A stretch of 64,000 nucleotides of DNA from Chloroflexota bacterium. GTDB taxonomy: Bacteria > Chloroflexota > JAHJIN01. This document shows, in pieces, positions 51,335 through 61,300 of this stretch. Each line of letters starts with the position of its first letter. Position 1 is the first letter of the stretch. The DNA is taken from NCBI GenBank assembly GCA_018823415.1, contig JAHJIN010000295.1, forward strand, positions 1 through 64,000, given 5' to 3'. The notes below the pieces were generated by a model, which worked only from the letters and a program-made list of their open reading frames with translations, was not told the origin of the DNA and did no database searches. Made by a program: the position numbers and the translations under genes.

Positions 51335-52783
51335 CTACGAGAGCAAGTCTTTGGCTTTGAGCAAGGGGCGCGGGTCCACCATATGCTTGTGCAACCCAAT
51401 CTCTTTGAGACCCAGGCCATAGGCCAGGCCCATCAATTCCGTGAAATAGATGATGGGCAGGTTGTACTTTTCACCGGCCCGGGCTTCCATCTGCGTCTGG
51501 CGGCCATCCAGATTGGCCTGGCACAGCGGGCATGCAACCACGATGGCATCGGCTCCCACGTCTTTGGCATTCTGCAGGATCTTTTGGGACAGCTTGAGCA
51601 TGATGTCCAGCTCGCTAAAGGCCAAGCTGACCCCACAGCACTCGGTCTTGTAGGACCAATCCAGCGACTCGGCGCCCAGCCGTTCCACCAGACGGTCCAT
51701 GTTCATGGGATACTCGTAGTGGGGCGCGCCGGTGATGGCGGGGGGGCGGGTGATGACGCAGCCATAGTAACACACCACCTTGAGTCCTTCCAATGGCTTG
51801 ACCACCGGAGCCGCAATGGCGTCGTAGCCAATGTCTTCGGTGAACGTGTTGAGCAGGTGGTCTACCTCGAGTTGCCCGGTATAGCGATAGCCGTCGAGTT
51901 CCTGGGCCACTTGGTCAGCCAGCTCGGAATCGTTCTGTACGTCGTGGATGGCGGACATGAACCGGATGTAGCAGCCCGTACAGGGCACAGTCATGCGCGT
52001 ATAGCCCTGGGTTTCGGCCAGGGCCATGGAGCGCATGGGCATGACGGTGGCCATTTCGTGCGAGGTGGAATGGGCCGGCGTGGTGCCGCAGCACACCCAG
52101 CCCTTGGGCGCTTCGAGCTTTAATCCCATGTGCTTGGCCACAGCCATCGTCGACAGGCCATATTCGGCGGCGGTAGCTTCAAACGAGCACCCGGGAAAGA
52201 TCGCCAGGGTGTTGGGATCGGTGATAGTTTCCTGGGCCGGCCCGATCTCTTTGGGCGTGTGGGCCGCGTGCGGCATGAGCTTGAGCTTGCCGGCCGCAAA
52301 CATCTTGATGCCCAGCTTGGCGTCCCAGGGAAGTTGGGCCAGCTCGAGTTGGCCGGTGAGCGTCTGGCGGATTTTCAACTCGGCCATCAGCCCCAGTTCA
52401 TACATGCGCCCAAAGATGCCAATGCCGCGCAGCGCTGCCTGGTTGAACATCAGCGGCAGGGTAGTGGGCGGCTTGATCTTGCGCTCCTGGGCGGCAATCT
52501 TGAGCACGTCCATGATACGCACGATCTCGATGTTCATGGGGCAGCGGGTGGCGCAGGCCTCGCACGAGGCGCAGATCCAGATGGTCTTGCAATTGAGGAC
52601 CTTGTCCCACTCGCCAAACTGGATCAGGCGCATGAGTTCGTTGGGCGGATAGTCCATCTCGTCGGCCACCGGGCAGCCGGCCGTGCACTTTTTGCACTGG
52701 TAGCACAGATAGGCGTTCTCGCCGCACTGCTCGCGCACGTATTCGGCCAGGTTGGTTTCCAACGCTACGGTTGTTTCAGCCAT
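51335..52783 (-). CDS. hdrCB: Heterodisulfide reductase HdrC-HdrB fusion
   Basis: 482 residues. The N-terminal HdrC part (1-110) has two 4Fe-4S motifs, CYQCKKCTAGCPV and CASCEACATRCPM. The rest is HdrB with two CCG domains: FPGCSF ... VCCGTTPAHS ... CTGC, and CYYGC ... ECCGVSLAF ... CPLC, which coordinate the two non-cubane clusters. In methanogens this unit reduces heterodisulfide; in acetogens HdrBC couples to MetFV. It is the last gene of the leftward metF cluster, 70 bases after metF. Those 70 bases hold a short ATTCGCG-rich stretch. Confidence 0.92.
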   Translation of the reverse strand: MAETTVALETNLAEYVREQCGENAYLCYQCKKCTAGCPVADEMDYPPNELMRLIQFGEWDKVLNCKTIWICASCEACATRCPMNIEIVRIMDVLKIAAQERKIKPPTTLPLMFNQAALRGIGIFGRMYELGLMAELKIRQTLTGQLELAQLPWDAKLGIKMFAAGKLKLMPHAAHTPKEIGPAQETITDPNTLAIFPGCSFEATAAEYGLSTMAVAKHMGLKLEAPKGWVCCGTTPAHSTSHEMATVMPMRSMALAETQGYTRMTVPCTGCYIRFMSAIHDVQNDSELADQVAQELDGYRYTGQLEVDHLLNTFTEDIGYDAIAAPVVKPLEGLKVVCYYGCVITRPPAITGAPHYEYPMNMDRLVERLGAESLDWSYKTECCGVSLAFSELDIMLKLSQKILQNAKDVGADAIVVACPLCQANLDGRQTQMEARAGEKYNLPIIYFTELMGLAYGLGLKEIGLHKHMVDPRPLLKAKDLLS

Positions 52784-52853
52784 GTGTCACTCCTATGATC
52801 CATGAATCGGCGCGAATGCACTCGAACGATTCAGCGTGATTCGCGGATGAATG

Positions 52854-53858
52854 CTATACCTGGGGCCGGGGCAGCAGGCCGGCACGCTTGGTGATCTCGG
52901 GCACGGCACTTTCCCACTCGATAGCCATGATATGCACGCCGCGCACGCCGGGGATCTCGCGGACCTGCTGGATCACCTCGACGCAGATTTTGATCCCTTC
53001 TTCGTCCCAGGCCTCGCGCTGGCGGCGCCGGGCATCCTTCTTGGCCTCCGGGTCCTCGGCTTTTTTGGGATCCGGGATGCCCTTGACAGCGTCACGCATG
53101 CGGTCCACGTATTCCTGGGGCACGTCCATGCCGGGCACGTTGTTGGCCATATAGCGGGCCGCGCCGTAGGTTCGGATGGGGCTGACGCCGGCCATCAGGT
53201 AGACCTTGTCCAGCAGGCCCAGCTCGCCGCACTTTTCCACATACTCGCGGAATTTGGGCACGTTGAACACGATCTGGGTCTGGATGAAATCGGCCCCGGC
53301 GGCGATCTTTTTCGCCAGGCGGTAAGGCCGGAACTCGAACGGGTCGGCAAAGGGGTTGGCCGCCGCGCCGATGAAAAAGTGAGGCTCGGTGCCGGGCTTC
53401 ATCTCGTCGCCGCAGAGGAACTGGTGATCGTCGCGCATCCGGCGCACCATGTCCAACAGTTGCATCGAGTCCAGGTCGAACACGTTCTTGGATGTGGGAT
53501 GGTTGCCAAAGTGCTGGTGGTCGCCAGAGAGGCAGAGCAGGTTCTTCATGCCCAGAGCCGACGCGCCCAACAGGTCCGCCTGAATGGCGATGCGATTGCG
53601 GTCGCGGCACGTCATCTGGATGGTGGGCTCGATGCCCAGGTCCAGGAGCATCTTGCCCACGGCGATGGAAGCCATGCGCACCACGGCGGTCTGGTTGTCG
53701 GTGATGTTAACTGCATCCACCACGCCCTTGAGATGCTGGGCCTTTTTGCTGATAATGGCCGGGTCGGCATGCTGCGGCGGTCCCAGTTCACCGGTGGCGG
53801 CGAAATGGCCGGCCGTGAGCACTTTTTCCAGGTTGCTGCCAGATTTATACTCGCTCAT
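52854..53858 (-). CDS. metF: Methylenetetrahydrofolate reductase MetF
   Basis: 334 residues, FAD TIM-barrel. ELGPPQHADPAIISKKAQHLKGVVDAVNITDNQ is the N-terminal catalytic region with the conserved Glu. LCLSGDHQ, EFRPYRLAKKIAAGADFIQTQIVFN and YLMAGVSPIRTYGAARYMANNVPG follow the MetF fold. It reduces methylene-H4F to methyl-H4F in the methyl branch of the Wood-Ljungdahl pathway. The ATGA overlap with metV and nearby Hdr/Mvh genes point to the electron-bifurcating MetFV-HdrABC-MvhD type. Confidence 0.92.
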   Translation of the reverse strand: MSEYKSGSNLEKVLTAGHFAATGELGPPQHADPAIISKKAQHLKGVVDAVNITDNQTAVVRMASIAVGKMLLDLGIEPTIQMTCRDRNRIAIQADLLGASALGMKNLLCLSGDHQHFGNHPTSKNVFDLDSMQLLDMVRRMRDDHQFLCGDEMKPGTEPHFFIGAAANPFADPFEFRPYRLAKKIAAGADFIQTQIVFNVPKFREYVEKCGELGLLDKVYLMAGVSPIRTYGAARYMANNVPGMDVPQEYVDRMRDAVKGIPDPKKAEDPEAKKDARRRQREAWDEEGIKICVEVIQQVREIPGVRGVHIMAIEWESAVPEITKRAGLLPRPQV

Positions 53859-54523
53859 AGTTTCAGGTCCTCCCTCACGATCTTGCGCGGGCCGCCGTCG
53901 CGGCTGGTGCTCCAGTCCTTGGCTGGTAATACCGCGGTGAGCTTGTCTAGCTGGTCCAGGCGCACCAGCCGGTCATAGATGAGTTGCCAGCCGCAATCCA
54001 CCTCGTCGTCGATCTCGCATTTGCCACGCTGCGAGCCACCGCAGGGGCCATTGAGCAGGCTCTTAGAGCACCGGGCAATGGGACAGATACCACCGGTGAG
54101 GTGCAGCACACAGTTGCCGCAGGCTTGGCAGCGCTCGGTCCACACGCCCTGCTCCTCGGGGATGCCCAAAAAGGTGGTGTTGAGGCCCGGCAAGATGATG
54201 GCGTCTGGGTAGCGTTCGGCCATGCCCTGCACGCCAATGCCGCACGCCATCGAGATCACGGCATCCACATCGCTCACTTGCTCCGCCACCGGGTCAATGT
54301 ATTCCCACTCGCACTGGCGCTGGACCGTGTATTCTTGCACCTCCAGCTTGTGCCCATCGATCTGTTCGGCCATGCGGAGTGCCGAGGCCAAAATACCCAC
54401 CTCTTTTTCTCCGCCGGCAAAACAAACCGTGACGCAGGTCCCGCAGCCCAGGACCAGGACCTTGTTGCAGCCCTTGATCATGTCGCGGATCTCTTCCAAA
54501 GGTTTCTGTTCACCGACGATCAT
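53855..54523 (-). CDS. metV: MetV, zinc/iron-sulfur partner of methylenetetrahydrofolate reductase
   Basis: 222 residues from ATG 54523, preceded by GGGAGGAAAG. VLGCGTCVTVCFAGGEKE is the N-terminal Cys motif of MTHFR_C proteins; CQACGNCVLHLTGGICPIARCSKSLLNGPCGGS is the C-terminal cysteine-rich cluster site. It forms a complex with MetF and links it to HdrA. Overlap by four bases with metF is the standard metVF order. Confidence 0.9.
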   Translation of the reverse strand: MIVGEQKPLEEIRDMIKGCNKVLVLGCGTCVTVCFAGGEKEVGILASALRMAEQIDGHKLEVQEYTVQRQCEWEYIDPVAEQVSDVDAVISMACGIGVQGMAERYPDAIILPGLNTTFLGIPEEQGVWTERCQACGNCVLHLTGGICPIARCSKSLLNGPCGGSQRGKCEIDDEVDCGWQLIYDRLVRLDQLDKLTAVLPAKDWSTSRDGGPRKIVREDLKL

Positions 54524-54591
54524 GCTTTCCTCCCATGATTCTTGATAGCCAATTGAACCCAAAGACACCAGATGCCGTGCTCGCCGTATGA

Positions 54592-55698
54592 TTAGCGGCG
54601 TTCCACCAGAAAAAGCTGCTCCCTGACATGAATGCTGCGATTGCGGAGGTTCCGGCTGCCCCGAAAGGTGTTGTAGGGGATGTCGGTCGTCTCGACCGGC
54701 CCCACTTCAGCCAGCAGCCGCACCATGTCATCAGGTTGGATGAATCCTTCGTTGCTAAACGACACCAGGATAAACCGGGCATCCACCGCCCGTACCAGGT
54801 CGCTGAAACGCGCCAAGATTTTGGAGCGGACATTGTAATCCGAGCGCCGCCAGTTCACTGGGATGCCCGAGACCTTGCTGATGCACTGCGGCCGGGTATA
54901 GTGAACCAGCAGGTTGAGCATGAAATAGTTTGAGCCGTATGGATGCTGGTTGTACGGCGGGTCGAAATAGGCCAAGTCCAGGCCGGCCAACTCGCTCCGA
55001 CGGACCACCTGGTTGGCATCCTGCTGAAACACCTGCACCGGGCACTCGAATCGGCTCAGGACGGGCGCTTCGAGGCAAATCTCGCCGGTGATCCGACTCA
55101 GCGCATCGGCGTTGCTCCCGCCGAACCGACCGATCTGGGTGCGCCGATCCTTGTAAAAGCCCTTGAACACGCCGGCGGTGTTGGCGTGAATCGACGCCTC
55201 ACTGAGCAGCGGCCCCAGCAGCAAGTCTCTCAAGTCGGCCGGCGCGGCGGCAATGAGCCGGCGATAGTTGTCCAGCCGCCGGGCGTTGCACCGGGTATAG
55301 AACACCCGGTCGTCCCTGGTGATGCGGCGCTCGTCGCGCGGCGCGTACAGCTCCTCGATAAACCCCGGCGCGAGACCCGCCTCGTCCACGCGCCGGTTCA
55401 GGTCGTCCACCACAGCCGCCAGTTCGGCCCGGTTGACCGTGCTCCTGTTGCGCAGGTAGCACCGCGCAACAACGGCGGCATAGTCTTCGATGTCATTGCT
55501 GGCGAGATAGGCGGCATGCTGCTTGAAATATCGCGCCACGACGCCGGACCCGGCGAAACCGTCCAGGATGCGCAGCCGGTCCCAGCCCAGTCGCTCCTTG
55601 ACTGTTGTCAAGGCGGCGCCAATGTGCCCCAGCAACGCACGCTTGTTGCCGATATAGGTGATCAGTTGTTTCGATAAATAGTCCGGCTCCTCGATCAT
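54592..55698 (-). CDS. D12-class adenine-specific DNA methyltransferase
   Basis: 368 residues. QLITYIGNKRALLGHI is motif X, ILDGFAGSGVVARYF motif I and LAYFDPPYNQHPYGSNYF motif IV with the DPPY catalytic tetrad. The order X-I-IV marks the alpha class (Dam/M.DpnIIA-like). No restriction gene is adjacent, so it is an orphan methylase or part of a system elsewhere. It is inserted between metV and the UGA-containing mvhD, in the same direction, seven bases from mvhD, and therefore interrupts an otherwise functionally uniform cluster. Confidence 0.88.
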   Translation of the reverse strand: MIEEPDYLSKQLITYIGNKRALLGHIGAALTTVKERLGWDRLRILDGFAGSGVVARYFKQHAAYLASNDIEDYAAVVARCYLRNRSTVNRAELAAVVDDLNRRVDEAGLAPGFIEELYAPRDERRITRDDRVFYTRCNARRLDNYRRLIAAAPADLRDLLLGPLLSEASIHANTAGVFKGFYKDRRTQIGRFGGSNADALSRITGEICLEAPVLSRFECPVQVFQQDANQVVRRSELAGLDLAYFDPPYNQHPYGSNYFMLNLLVHYTRPQCISKVSGIPVNWRRSDYNVRSKILARFSDLVRAVDARFILVSFSNEGFIQPDDMVRLLAEVGPVETTDIPYNTFRGSRNLRNRSIHVREQLFLVERR

Positions 55699-55705
55699 GC
55701 CCGGT

Positions 55706-56131
55706 CTATTCGGCCGCTGGCACCGGCCGCAAGGGGCTGGGTCCCAGTTCGCGAATCTTGGTCGTCATGGTCCGGGCCACCTCAGCAAAGCGCGCGCCCT
55801 CGGCCGAGGAAAGGAAGTGCATCTCGAGCCGCTCGCCGCCCACGCCGATCTGGTCCAGCAGGCCTTTGACATAGTTGACTCGCTTTTGCGCCTTGGTATT
55901 ACCTTCCAGGTAATGACAGGTGCCGGGCAGTCAACCGGCCACAAAGACGCCGTCGGCCCCTTGTTCAAAGGCCTTGAGCAGATGCAGGGCGTCTACCCGG
56001 CCGGTGCAGGGCACCTTGACGATCTTGATGTTGGCCGGGTATGACAGCCGCATGGAACCGGCCAGATCGGCCGCGGCATAGGCGCAATAGTGGCAGGAAA
56101 AGGCGACGATTTCGGGCTCAAAGTCGGTCAT
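55706..56131 (-). CDS. mvhD: MvhD/FlpD-type electron-transfer subunit with in-frame UGA (probable selenocysteine)
   Basis: 141 residues if UGA at 55933-55931 is read as Sec67. Before it: SCHYCAYAAADLAGSMRLSYP and VKVPCTGRVDALHLLKAFEQGADGVFVAG. After it in the same frame: LPGTCHYLEGNTKAQKRV and so on to TAG at 55706. The paralogue at 62988-63422 has ACLEGNCHHIHGN at this site, so UGA aligns with Cys69. Sec-containing MvhD/VhuD proteins are known in methanococci and some bacteria. A hairpin suited to a bacterial SECIS follows. The protein transfers electrons between hydrogenase-like or dehydrogenase partners and HdrA through a 2Fe-2S cluster. Confidence 0.85.
55898..55933 (-). promoter_or_regulatory. 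UGA codon and SECIS-like hairpin in mvhD
   Basis: Sixteen bases after the UGA (55933-55931) a perfect 7-bp stem ATTACCT/AGGTAAT with loop GGA occupies 55914-55898. The apical loop is 24-26 bases from the UGA and starts with G, within the range known for bacterial SECIS elements (roughly 16-37 bases, conserved loop G). It is coding sequence as well. Confidence 0.7.
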
Positions 56132-56164
56132 CTGGCTTGCCTTTCTTCCGGTTCGATGGCTAGA

Positions 56165-57868
56165 TCATTCGCTCATCTCGTACGCGCCCTTGAGTGCATA
56201 GACGTGCTCGTTCCACACGTGCTGATAGCGGGCCTCGTCCACGGCCGGCTTGTGGATCAGGCGCTGGTAATAGTCCATTTGCACCGGCGTGCTGCTGGGC
56301 TTGCCGTACAGTTGCAGGGCAAACTTGTTAAAGTCGCGCACCATAAAGTCAAAGATCTGGTCCACCAGGGCCTCGTCCACCTGGTAGATGCGGGCGTTTT
56401 CCAGGACGAGTTGCCCATAGACCACCAGCGTAAACAGTTCGCCCAGGGCCAGCAAAAAGTCGGTATCGCGCTGCTGGGCCTCGTCGGGCGTCGCCGCCAT
56501 CAGCGATTCCTGGAACACGGCCACCTGCTCCTGGAACACGTTCACGTTGGGCAGGTCCCAGTCGTCATAGGCCAGGCGATAATCGTGAAAGCGAATCTGG
56601 CCCAAGCCCCGGGCCGGCCCCTGGTCAAAGAGAAAATCGTCGTTGGCCGCGTCCGAGCGCTGCGGGACCGGCGCATAGTCGGCCGGGTTGAAGAAATAGT
56701 TGGGCATAAACTTGACAATGAGGGCAATGTTCACGTGCACGGTGCCCTCTAGCTTGGGCAGCGCCCGAATGTCCCGGGCCGCCATCTCGAAATACGTGTC
56801 GCGCTCGAACCCTTTGGCGGCGATGACGTCCCACAGCAGGTTGATCACCTCTTCGCCCTGGGTGGTCACCTTCATCTTGACGGTGGGGTTGTACAAGAGA
56901 TAGCGCCGGTCGTCCGGCGACGCCGAGCGCATGTAATCGGCGGCGCGCAGGGCAAAGAGCTTCATCGCCACCAGCCGGGCATAGGCCTCGGTAAACATTT
57001 GTTTGACGTGCGGAAAATCGGTCACATACATGCCATACAGCCGCCGGTTGGCCGCGTGGTTGAGGGCCTCGTAAAAGGCGTGGGTACAAATGCCAATGGA
57101 CGCCCAGCCCAGGTTGTATTTGCCCACGTTCACGGTGTTGAGCGCCGTGTCCCAGGCAGCCGAGCCTCGCGCCAGGATGTCGGCCTCGGTGATGGGATAG
57201 TCGCGCAGCACAAAATCCGCCACATAAGACTGCGAGTTGACGACGTTGCCCACCAGTTCGTAATTCTGATGGTGAAAATTGGCGACAAAGAACATATAAT
57301 CGCCGGTTTCAGCCATCTTGCCAAAGGTAGACACCATCTCGGCCACGTTGCCGTTGCCGATATAGTACTTTTCGCCGTTGGCGCGATAGGTGCCATCGGA
57401 CTGCGGCGTCAGCGTCATCTCGGTGGAGTAGATGTCGGCCCCGTGCGCCCGCTCTGACAGGCCAAAGGCAAACACCGCGCCGTCCCGGAGCAGCTGGGCC
57501 GCACGCTGCTTGGCGGCCTCGTTCTGGCTCATCCAGATGGGACCCAGGCCCAGGATCGAAACCTGCCAGGTATACCAGTAGTGCAGACCATAAAAGGCCA
57601 GGATCTCGTTAAACTCGCAGTTGCGCCAGGTGTCCCAGCGGCAGTCTGCGTTGTCCCCCCCGTAACCAGCCGGCGTCAGGAGCGTGGCAAAGGCCTGCTC
57701 GCGCTGCTGGAATTCCAGGAAATCGGCGTACCACACCCGGTCCCGGTCGTCGGCCTTGAGCTGGCGCTTGCCCTTGGCCTCGAAAAACTCGACGGTGGCG
57801 CGCATGATCGCGCGAGACCGTTCGTCGGGATAGGTGCGGTCAAGTTGTTTGGGATTCAAGAGGATCAC
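56165..57868 (-). CDS. Acyl-CoA dehydrogenase-family flavoprotein
   Basis: 567 residues from GTG 57868 with AAGGAG seven bases upstream. FAFGLSERAHGADIYSTEM and ANGEKYYIGNGNVAEMVSTFGKM are the middle-domain FAD segment; YNLGWASIGICTHAFYEALNHAANRRLYG and VTTQGEEVINLLWDVIAAKGFERDTYFEMAARDIRAL form the C-terminal helical domain. It is longer than ordinary enzymes (about 380) and has an extra C-terminal domain (about 430-567). Lying between HdrA and MvhD genes, it may pass electrons to the Hdr complex; that is inference. Confidence 0.82.
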   Translation of the reverse strand: MILLNPKQLDRTYPDERSRAIMRATVEFFEAKGKRQLKADDRDRVWYADFLEFQQREQAFATLLTPAGYGGDNADCRWDTWRNCEFNEILAFYGLHYWYTWQVSILGLGPIWMSQNEAAKQRAAQLLRDGAVFAFGLSERAHGADIYSTEMTLTPQSDGTYRANGEKYYIGNGNVAEMVSTFGKMAETGDYMFFVANFHHQNYELVGNVVNSQSYVADFVLRDYPITEADILARGSAAWDTALNTVNVGKYNLGWASIGICTHAFYEALNHAANRRLYGMYVTDFPHVKQMFTEAYARLVAMKLFALRAADYMRSASPDDRRYLLYNPTVKMKVTTQGEEVINLLWDVIAAKGFERDTYFEMAARDIRALPKLEGTVHVNIALIVKFMPNYFFNPADYAPVPQRSDAANDDFLFDQGPARGLGQIRFHDYRLAYDDWDLPNVNVFQEQVAVFQESLMAATPDEAQQRDTDFLLALGELFTLVVYGQLVLENARIYQVDEALVDQIFDFMVRDFNKFALQLYGKPSSTPVQMDYYQRLIHKPAVDEARYQHVWNEHVYALKGAYEMSE

Positions 57869-58012
57869 AGAGTCGCTCCTTTAACGGCCAAGCCGGCGCG
57901 CGTGCCCGATTTTGGGCGCACCGAACTACTAGCCCCGGCTCCTGGCTTTTTATAGGCGCCAGCCAGATACGCGGCTACCATTGCCAGTGGATCGGATTGG
58001 GTCCTATGGAAA

Positions 58013-58225
58013 CTAGCGTGCGAGCGGTTCCAGCAGGCACCGGCCCACGATGCCCATGATCACGGGCACAAAGCCCACGATGATCAGCACCAGGCCTACC
58101 ACCAGACCCATCGTGCCGGCGACATTCATGAACACATATACGCCCACGAGAATGATCACCAGGCCCAGGACCACCCGCAAGACACGACCAGCAGTACCGT
58201 TCATAAAGCTAATCAAACCTGCCAT
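58013..58225 (-). CDS. Small DUF2892-like two-helix membrane protein
   Basis: 70 residues from ATG 58225, preceded by GAGGAGGTGA. GTAGRVLRVVLGLVIILVGVY and MGLVVGLVLIIVGFVPVIMGIVGRCLLEPL form two TM helices with the conserved Cys near the end typical of DUF2892 (YgaP membrane domain). Function unknown. It stands between the giant HdrA gene and the acyl-CoA-dehydrogenase-like gene; the 144 bases downstream hold no clear gene. Confidence 0.85.
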   Translation of the reverse strand: MAGLISFMNGTAGRVLRVVLGLVIILVGVYVFMNVAGTMGLVVGLVLIIVGFVPVIMGIVGRCLLEPLAR

Positions 58226-58334
58226 GTGAGTCACCTCCTCTTTTTTGAACCTTTGCACCAGTGTAAACGCGTCCCACCACGGACACAGAGCAGGCTCGTC
58301 CGTGATAGCTCGTGGTAAAAGACTACGGACCTTT

Positions 58335-61300
58335 TCAAGCCGGCACCAGCAGTGCCTCCGTCTTGCAGATGATCTGGTCGTCGCGATAGTGCTGGAGCTG
58401 GATGGCCTTGGCCGGGCATTCGCCCACGCAGATACCGCAGCCCTGGCACGCTGCTGCCCGGATGACCGCCGCGCCTACGATGCCACCGGCCCCCACCATT
58501 TCGTGGTCGATGACCGGCACGTCAAAGGGGCAGACGCGGACGCAGGTGAGGCAGGCGGTGCATTTCTCCGGCTCCACCACAGCCACTACGCCGCCCACGT
58601 CCAGCATGTCCTGGCTCAGGATGGTCGCCGCCCGGGCCGCTGCCGCCTGGGCCTGGGCCACTGTCTCGTCGACAAACTTGGGATAGTGGGCCACGCCGCA
58701 GAGGAAAATGCCCTCGGACGGGAAATCCACCGGCCGGAGCTTGACGTGCGCCTCCAGGAAAAAGCCTTCTTTGGCGCAGGAGAATTTCATCAACTCGGCC
58801 AGCTTTTGGCTGCCTTCGCCGGGCACCAGCGCGCTGCTCAACGCCACGACATCCGGCTTGATGACCAGGTCTTGGCCCAGGTTCAACTCGCGAACCTGCA
58901 CCTGCAACCGGCCATCCACGGTTTTCACCTGCGGTCGATGTTCATCGTCCCACCGCACAAAGACCACGCCCTGGCGCCGGGCCTCGGTGTAGAGCGCCTC
59001 CTTGAACCCGTAGGTGCGCATATCGCGGTACAGCACGAACACCTCGGCATCTGGCCGCAGTTCCTTGATCTTGAGGGCGTTTTTCACCGCCACGGTGCAG
59101 CACACGCGACTGCAATAGAAATCCACGTTGGCATCGTCATCCCAGGGGCCGGCGCATTGGATCATCACCGTGCGGTGTGGCGCGTCGCCGGCCGCCAGCC
59201 GGGCCTCCAGGTCGCCCTGGGTGATGACGCCGGGGCCATACGCCTGCGGCCGGTATTCCTGCCCGCCGGTGGCGACGATGGCGACGCCGTGCGGGATGAG
59301 CCGCTGCGTCGGGTCGCTGGTCGACGCCACGGTAGCCTGGAAATTGCCCACATAGCCGCTGTACTTGACCAACCGATGCCCCAGCAGCACTTCGATGCGC
59401 TCGTTGGCCTGCACCTGGTCGATGAGCGTTTGCAGATAGGCCTGGGGGTCCAACCCATCAGTAGTGTAATGGATGGACCGCAGCCGGCCGCCCAGGGCCG
59501 GCTCGCGCTCCACCAGCACCACCTGGTAGCCCTGGTCCGCCAGGCTGAGCGCCGCCGTCATCCCGGCCACGCCCCCGCCGATGACCAACGCCGAGTGGTC
59601 GAGCGGCTGTTTTTCCTTGTGCAGTGGCTCCAGGGTGCGCGCCCGGGCCACGGCCATGCGCGTGAGGGCCTCGGATTTGGCAGTGGCGAATTCTGGCTCT
59701 TTCGAGTGGACCCACGAGCACTGGTCGCGGATGTTGGCCATCTCGAACAGGTACGGGTTCAGCCCGGCCGACCGGATGGTGTCCTGGAACAGCGGCTCGT
59801 GGGTGCGCGGCGTGCACGACGACACCACCACCCGGTTCAGGTTGTGCTCTTGCACGCGCTCCTGGATGAGCTTGAGCGAGTCGGCGGAGCAGGTGTACAT
59901 GGTGTTCTCGGCATGAACCACGCCGGGCAGCGTCGCGGCATACGCGGTCACGTCGGCCACATCCACCACCCCGGCGATGTTGGATCCGCAACTGCAAATA
60001 AACACGCCCACGCGCGGCTCGGCAGCATCCACATCAGTTTCCGGCGGGTATTCCTTCGCCGTGACGAGGGTACCGCGCGCCGTGCCGATGACGCGCAGCG
60101 CACCGGCCGCCGCGCCGCTGGCCTCCACCACGCTGTCCGGGATGTCCTTGGGCTCGGCAAAAGCGCCGCAAACATAGACGCCCGGCCGTGATGTTTCCAC
60201 CGGGTTGCCCGGCGCGCGCCAGCAAAAACCCAAATCGTTCAGGTCGATGCCCAGGGATTGGGACATGGTGACCGAATCAGCCGGCGGCTCGAACCCGACG
60301 CTCAACACCACCAGGCCATAGGTTTCCTCGTGGAGATCGCCGGTTTCTTCGTCCTGGTAACGAATGATAATGTCTTTGGTCTTGGGGTCCTCGACCAGAC
60401 GCGAGGCCCGGCTCCGCGTGTAGCCGATGCCCTGTTCCTGCGCCCGGCGATAGTACGCGTCAAAGCCCTTGCCAAAGGCCCGCATGTCCATCTGATAGAC
60501 CTGGCAGTGGACGCCGGGCACGTGCTCCAGGGTCAGCATGGCCTCTTTGGTGGCGTACATGCAGCACACCGACGAGCAATAGTCGTGCTCCTGGTCGCGG
60601 GAGCCCACGCATTGGAGAAAGGCAATTTTCTGGGGTTCCTCGTGGTCCGAGGGCCGGGTGATGTGGCCGCCGGTGGGACCGCTGGCCGACAGCAGGCGCT
60701 CGTACTCCATGCTGGTGACGACATTGGGGTAGCGGCCGTAGCCCAATTCCTCGGCCCGGCGCGCGTCGAACAGGCTATAGCCCGGGGCCAGTACCACGGC
60801 CCCCACCGCCAGTTCCTCCTCGTAAGGAGCCTGCTGGTGGTCGATGGCGCCCAGCTTGCAGGCCAGCACGCACTGGTAGCACTCAGAGCAGAGGCCGCAG
60901 CGCAGGCAGCGCAGCGCCTCGGCGTGGGCCTGCTCCTCCGTCAGCCCCAGCTCTACCTCGCGAAAGTCGCCGATGCGCTCCTGGGCCGGCGCGGTGGGCA
61001 TGGCCTGGCGAGGGCCGGCGTTCACCGTGCCCTCGTGCAGGATCGCTTCCAGCTCCTCGGTAGTCCACTCGGCCTCCGGGAGGGGCATCTGCTCGCGGGG
61101 GGTCAGCAGCGGCATGCCCCGCAGGTGACGGTCGATGGACAACGCGCCCCGGCGCCCGGCAGCGATGGCCTCGATAAGCGCGCCCGGGCCGGCCGCCGCG
61201 TCACCGCCGGCAAAAACGCCGGGCCGGTTGGTCGCCAGCGTCTCCGGGTCCACCGCAAAGGTGCCCCAGCGCGTGATCTCGAGCCCGTGCCCGGGGTCCA

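Noticed and set aside
52784-52853. ATTCGCG-rich stretch between metF and hdrCB as a regulatory element
   Set aside because: It resembles short intergenic repeats but has no clear symmetry and only one copy in the window is recognisable.
55931-55933. UGA in mvhD read as a nonsense mutation or a frameshift
   Set aside because: Homology continues in the identical frame through to a TAG at the expected length, the UGA aligns with Cys of the paralogue, and a SECIS-like hairpin follows; a frameshift would change frame.
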